In this document: positions 7,079 to 9,723 of the stretch, in pieces
How the letters are laid out: each line of letters starts with the position of its first letter
Position numbering within the stretch: position 1 is the stretch's first letter
Assembly (NCBI GenBank): GCA_000436735.1
Contig: FR887209.1
Span: 12,341-22,063 of the forward strand
DNA length: 9,723 bases
Reading direction: 5' to 3'
From: Firmicutes bacterium CAG:170
Lineage (GTDB): Bacteria > Bacillota > Clostridia > Oscillospirales > Oscillospiraceae
The notes under the pieces: model-generated
Databases searched by the model: none
What the model was told of the DNA's origin: nothing
Seen by the model: only the letters and a program-made list of their open reading frames with translations
Program-made: the position numbers and the translations under genes

Positions 7079-7107
7079 GAAACGATAGAAGAGAAGGAGA
7101 ATGTACG

Positions 7108-7797
7108 ATGGCAAAAAAGATCCTGATCGTCGAGGATGACCACAATATTTCCGAGCTTTTGCAGCTCTATCTCAACAACGAGGGCTATCAGACCGTGATC
7201 GCCAACGACGGCGGCGAGGGCATCGACCAGTTCCGGAAGTTCCAGCCGGACCTGGTGCTGCTCGATATCATGCTGCCGGTGATGGACGGCTGGGGCGTTC
7301 TGCGCACCATCCGGCAGGACTCCAAGACACCGGTCATCATGCTCACGGCGAAGGGCGAGACGACCGATAAGGTCACCGGCCTCAAGCAGGGTGCCGACGA
7401 CTACATCACGAAGCCCTTTGAAATGAAGGAGGTCCTTGCCCGCGTCGAAGCCGTCCTGCGCCGCACGTCGGAGGGCGAGGGCAGCAAGGAGAAAAAGCGC
7501 CGTCTGGTGTTCGACAAGCTCATCATCGATCTGGATGCCTTTGAGCTGATCGTGGACGGCAAGCGCGTGGAAACGCCGCCGAAGGAGATGGAGCTTCTGT
7601 ACCATCTGGCATCGTCTCCCAACCGCGTCTATACCCGCAATCAGCTGCTCGACGAGGTGTGGGGCTTTGATTATTTCGGCGACAGCCGCACGGTGGACGT
7701 TCACATCAAGCGCCTGCGGGAAAAGCTCGAGGGCGTTTCCACGCAGTGGTCGCTGAAAACCGTCTGGGGCGTCGGCTATAAATTCGAGGTCGTGTAA
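7108..7797 (+). CDS. OmpR/PhoB-family response regulator
   Basis: This 229-residue cytosolic DNA-binding regulator has a receiver domain at 1-120 with acidic pocket E9/D10/D11, phospho-acceptor D53 in LLDIMLP, T80 and K102 in ITKPF. A winged-helix Trans_reg_C domain follows at about 130-229, with the recognition-helix signature SRTVDVHIKRLREKL (193-207) and a closing VWGVGYKFE. After phosphorylation by the adjacent kinase it should dimerise and bind tandem repeats about 11 bp apart; such repeats lie in its own promoter and at 9242-9258. The frame is open from 7003, but the ATG at 7108 is chosen: AAGGAGA (7094-7100) is 7 bases upstream and the protein then starts with the canonical MAKKILIVEDD. 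Relatives include PhoP, ResD, CssR and WalR; similarity alone does not name the stimulus. Confidence 0.95.
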   Translation: MAKKILIVEDDHNISELLQLYLNNEGYQTVIANDGGEGIDQFRKFQPDLVLLDIMLPVMDGWGVLRTIRQDSKTPVIMLTAKGETTDKVTGLKQGADDYITKPFEMKEVLARVEAVLRRTSEGEGSKEKKRRLVFDKLIIDLDAFELIVDGKRVETPPKEMELLYHLASSPNRVYTRNQLLDEVWGFDYFGDSRTVDVHIKRLREKLEGVSTQWSLKTVWGVGYKFEVV

Positions 7798-7799
7798 GC

Positions 7800-9233
7800 A
7801 TGAAAACAACGTTCAGCCGGCAGTATGCGCTGATCGCCGGGCTGCTGCTGGTCTGTATGCTCGTGACCGGCGTATCCTTCTGGTTCCTGATGCGCTCGTA
7901 TGTGGAGGATGAAAAGGAACAGACGCTGCTTGCGGACGCGGACGCCGTGGCGAATCTCGCCCGGGCGTATAACTCCGCAGGCGAACTGGAGGACAACTGG
8001 GGCTTCCTGATGAGCCTTTCGTTCATCTCCCGGATCGGCGACGCGGAGGCACTGATCTGCGACGAAAACGGCCGGGTGCTGCTGTGCTCGTGCGAGCAGT
8101 TCACCTGCGGCCACATCGGACAGCATCTGGACGTGGAATTCTGCGATCAGGTGCGCGAAGGCGGTCGGGCGTTTCAGTCGGGCATTCTTCAGAACATCTA
8201 CGCAAGCGAGAAGCGCTACGTCGCCGGTTCGACCATCGTTTCCGACTCTACCGACGAGCTGATCGGCTTCGTCGTCGTGTCCGCGCCGATGCGGCAGGTC
8301 TCCTCGTTCATGTCGCGCAGCACGGTGCTGTTCGTCTACGCGGCCATCTTCGTGCTGGTGCTGGCGCTGATCGCGACCTCGTTCCTTTCGCGTTCGCAGG
8401 TCCGCCCGCTGCACCAGATGGCGGAGGCGGCCCGGAGGTTCGGCCACGGAGACCTCGGCACGCGCGTACAGGTCTCGGCGAAGAGCACCGAGGAGATTGC
8501 CGACCTTGCGCAGGCGTTCAATTCGATGGCGGTGAGCCTTGAAAAATCGGAGCAGCGCCGTCAGGAGTTTGTTGCGAACGTCTCCCACGAGCTGAAAACG
8601 CCGATGACGACGATCGGCGGTTATATCGACGGAATGCTCGACGGGACGATCCCGCCCGAAAAGCAGAAGCATTATATGCAGATCGTTTCCAGCGAGGTGC
8701 GCAGGCTGTCGCGGCTTGTCCGCAATATGCTGGACATCTCCCGGCTTCAGGCGCAGGGCGTGGACGAGTCGCGCAAGATCCGCTTCGACCTCAGCGACGT
8801 GCTGGGTGACGTGCTCATTGCGTTCGAGCAGAAGATCAACGCCAAGAAGCTTCAGGTCAATGTGGATCTGCCGGATCGGGCGCTCTGGACAAGAGCGGAG
8901 CGCGATTCGATCACACAGGTCGTCTACAATCTGGTGGACAACGCCATCAAGTTCTGCCCGGAGGGCGGACAGCTGACGCTGCGGCTGTATCCCGACGGCG
9001 CGAAGGCGCATGTCGCGGTGCAGAACACCGGCCCGACCATCGACCCGGAGGAGCTGCCGCTGCTGTTCGACCGCTTCCACAAGGCGGATAAGAGCCGCTC
9101 GGCAGACCGCGATGGCTGGGGCCTCGGGCTGTATATCGCAAAGGCCATCGTCGGCGCGCACGGCGGCGATATCTGGGCGACCAGCCAGAACGGGCTGACC
9201 TCCTTCGAATTCACGATCCCGGCGGCGCACTGA
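7800..9233 (+). CDS. Membrane sensor histidine kinase (HAMP-HisKA-HATPase), cysteine-rich sensor domain
   Basis: This 477-residue kinase is the partner of the preceding regulator: its ATG is 2 bases after that stop, with GAGGT (7786-7790) inside the upstream gene. The order is TM1 about 10-31, an extracytoplasmic sensor of about 140 residues, TM2 about 175-195, HAMP about 196-250, HisKA with H263 in NVSHELKTP, N-box NLVDNAIKF (377-385), G1, F-box LFDRFHKAD (422-430) and G2 GWGLGLYIAKAIV (439-451). Two oddities stand out. The sensor domain holds five cysteines (C87, C96, C98, C103, C115) with H105 close by, suggesting disulfide, redox or metal sensing. The G1 box reads NTGPT instead of DxGxG, a variant I believe occurs in other active Firmicute kinases. 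The ligand is unknown; envelope stress is plausible from the anchored protein encoded downstream. Confidence 0.94.
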   Translation: MKTTFSRQYALIAGLLLVCMLVTGVSFWFLMRSYVEDEKEQTLLADADAVANLARAYNSAGELEDNWGFLMSLSFISRIGDAEALICDENGRVLLCSCEQFTCGHIGQHLDVEFCDQVREGGRAFQSGILQNIYASEKRYVAGSTIVSDSTDELIGFVVVSAPMRQVSSFMSRSTVLFVYAAIFVLVLALIATSFLSRSQVRPLHQMAEAARRFGHGDLGTRVQVSAKSTEEIADLAQAFNSMAVSLEKSEQRRQEFVANVSHELKTPMTTIGGYIDGMLDGTIPPEKQKHYMQIVSSEVRRLSRLVRNMLDISRLQAQGVDESRKIRFDLSDVLGDVLIAFEQKINAKKLQVNVDLPDRALWTRAERDSITQVVYNLVDNAIKFCPEGGQLTLRLYPDGAKAHVAVQNTGPTIDPEELPLLFDRFHKADKSRSADRDGWGLGLYIAKAIVGAHGGDIWATSQNGLTSFEFTIPAAH

Positions 9234-9241
9234 GCACGGAA

Positions 9242-9284
9242 TTTACGAAATATTCAACATTCCCGCCGGAATGGCGGGTATACT
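9242..9284 (+). promoter_or_regulatory. Promoter and tandem operator of the downstream anchored-protein gene
   Basis: TTTACG (9242-9247) and TTCAAC (9253-9258) are half-sites 11 bp apart. GCCGGA (9265-9270) lies 8 bases before TATACT (9279-9284), mirroring the promoter at 6921-6962. The spacer also contains a CCCGCC/GGCGGG inverted repeat (9262-9267 and 9273-9278). This is not followed by a T-tract, so it is not read as a terminator. The site starts 9 bases after the kinase stop; readthrough from the kinase gene is also possible. The predicted start is near 9291. Confidence 0.6.
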
Positions 9285-9322
9285 GTAGCATATACGGAGC
9301 GAAAAGCGCTCCAAAGGGGAAA

Positions 9323-9349
9323 ATGACAGATGCAAAGAAGGTGTCATAA
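9323..9349 (+). CDS. Possible 8-residue upstream open reading frame (leader peptide)
   Basis: An ATG at 9323 opens MTDAKKVS and stops with TAA at 9347-9349, sharing one base with the ATG of the next gene (TAATG). AAAGGGGA (9313-9320) lies 2-3 bases before it, a rather short spacing. The TAATG overlap would permit termination-reinitiation coupling. It may equally be chance in a short leader. Confidence 0.2.
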   Translation: MTDAKKVS

Positions 9350-9723
9350 TGAGCTTTGAGGATAACGACCGTTCCGGCCTTTATGATGACAGTTCCACAT
9401 ATCCGCAGCAGGACCCGGCGCAGGAGTATTACCGACAGCGCCGCTGCACGCCGATGGGAAGGCCGAGGCGCTCGAAGAAGCACAACAACGTTGTGGCGAT
9501 CATTCTGATCGTGCTGCTGCTGGGCTGCACGGCGCTCGGCGTCGCGCGGATGGCGCAGGCGCTGGATATTCATCTGGAGCGCGGCGCCCACGGCTTCTAC
9601 CTCTCCGTTCAGCCGAAGGGCCTGCGGCAGGAAACACAGGTGCAGTCCGGCGATACGGAAGCGCAGCCGGAGGCGGAAGCGCCGTCGGAAACGCCCGCGG
9701 AGGCGGCGACGCCGTCCGAGGAC
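9349..9723 (+). CDS. N-terminal part of a single-pass anchored extracytoplasmic protein (HtrA-like protease candidate)
   Basis: The first 125 residues are visible and the frame is open to the window end. The layout is a polar, Tyr/Asp/Gln-rich cytosolic segment (1-38), a basic patch RPRRSKKH (38-45), one transmembrane helix (about 48-67), a short segment, then a Glu/Pro/Ala/Thr-rich flexible linker (about 93-125). By the positive-inside rule the C-terminal part faces out. No catalytic domain is in view. In Firmicutes, an anchored S1C (HtrA/DegP-like) protease with this kind of tail often sits next to an envelope-stress two-component pair (CssRS-HtrA is the Bacillus example), which is the basis for the tentative call. 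A cell-wall peptidase or another anchored protein is equally compatible. AAGGTG (9338-9343) lies 5 bases before the ATG. A promoter resembling that of the two-component operon precedes it, suggesting direct control by the regulator. Confidence 0.7.
   Translation, partial: MSFEDNDRSGLYDDSSTYPQQDPAQEYYRQRRCTPMGRPRRSKKHNNVVAIILIVLLLGCTALGVARMAQALDIHLERGAHGFYLSVQPKGLRQETQVQSGDTEAQPEAEAPSETPAEAATPSED

Noticed and set aside
7003..7107. 35-residue N-terminal extension of the response regulator
   Set aside because: There is no good ribosome binding site at 7003, while AAGGAGA stands 7 bases before the ATG at 7108. Receiver domains start at the MAKKILIVEDD position.
7776..9230. 484-codon antisense frame opposite the kinase
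   Set aside because: Same codon-bias shadow effect. The kinase frame has all catalytic boxes, and the opposite frame has none of any family.
9262..9278. Terminator for the kinase gene at the CCCGCC/GGCGGG hairpin
   Set aside because: The stem is only 6 bp and is followed by TATACTG rather than a T-run. It sits between operator and -10 of the next gene.

Overview
The window looks like a chromosomal segment of a GC-rich, low-mobility Firmicute, most likely a gut Oscillospirales/Ruminococcaceae-type clostridium. This is an inference from protein style (subgroup Ic aspartate aminotransferase, permuted GH3 protein, PhoB-type two-component pair followed by an anchored protein), Gram-positive ribosome binding sites (AAGGAG, GAGGTGA) and sigma-A-type promoters. 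No phage, IS transposase, CRISPR array, tRNA or rRNA is visible.

Layout. Bases 1-1667 read rightward: the tail of a HAD phosphatase, a TauE/SafE-type membrane protein that begins one base after the HAD stop, an 18-bp-arm palindromic element, and an aspartate/glutamate racemase. Bases 1750-4538 read rightward as two separately promoted units: a glutamate/aspartate:cation symporter with a consensus promoter and a strong terminator, then an aspartate aminotransferase with its own extended -10 promoter. Two hairpins at 4562-4670 separate this from the convergent leftward gene at 4704-6815. That gene encodes a GH3 glycosidase-like protein with reversed domain order and an eroded active site. A 292-bp divergent region (6816-7107) carries promoters for both directions. 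From 7108 rightward lie an OmpR/PhoB-family response regulator, its sensor kinase (2-bp gap), and the start of a membrane-anchored extracytoplasmic protein that runs off the window.

How they work together. The racemase, the symporter and the aminotransferase all handle acidic amino acids: uptake of Glu/Asp, stereo-interconversion, and transamination to oxaloacetate/2-oxoglutarate. The two-component pair forms one operon. Its promoter and the promoter of the downstream anchored protein share the same three-block architecture: TTTAC(A/G), 5 bp, TTCA(C/A)(G/C), then GCCGGA exactly 8 bp before the -10. This suggests an autoregulated envelope-sensing regulon in which the downstream gene is a direct target.

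Most of the window is ordinary metabolism. The points that merit a second look are the shared operator, the cysteine-rich sensor domain, the GH3 pseudoenzyme candidate and the palindromic intergenic element. Long antisense reading frames opposite the GC-rich genes were judged to be codon-bias shadows.
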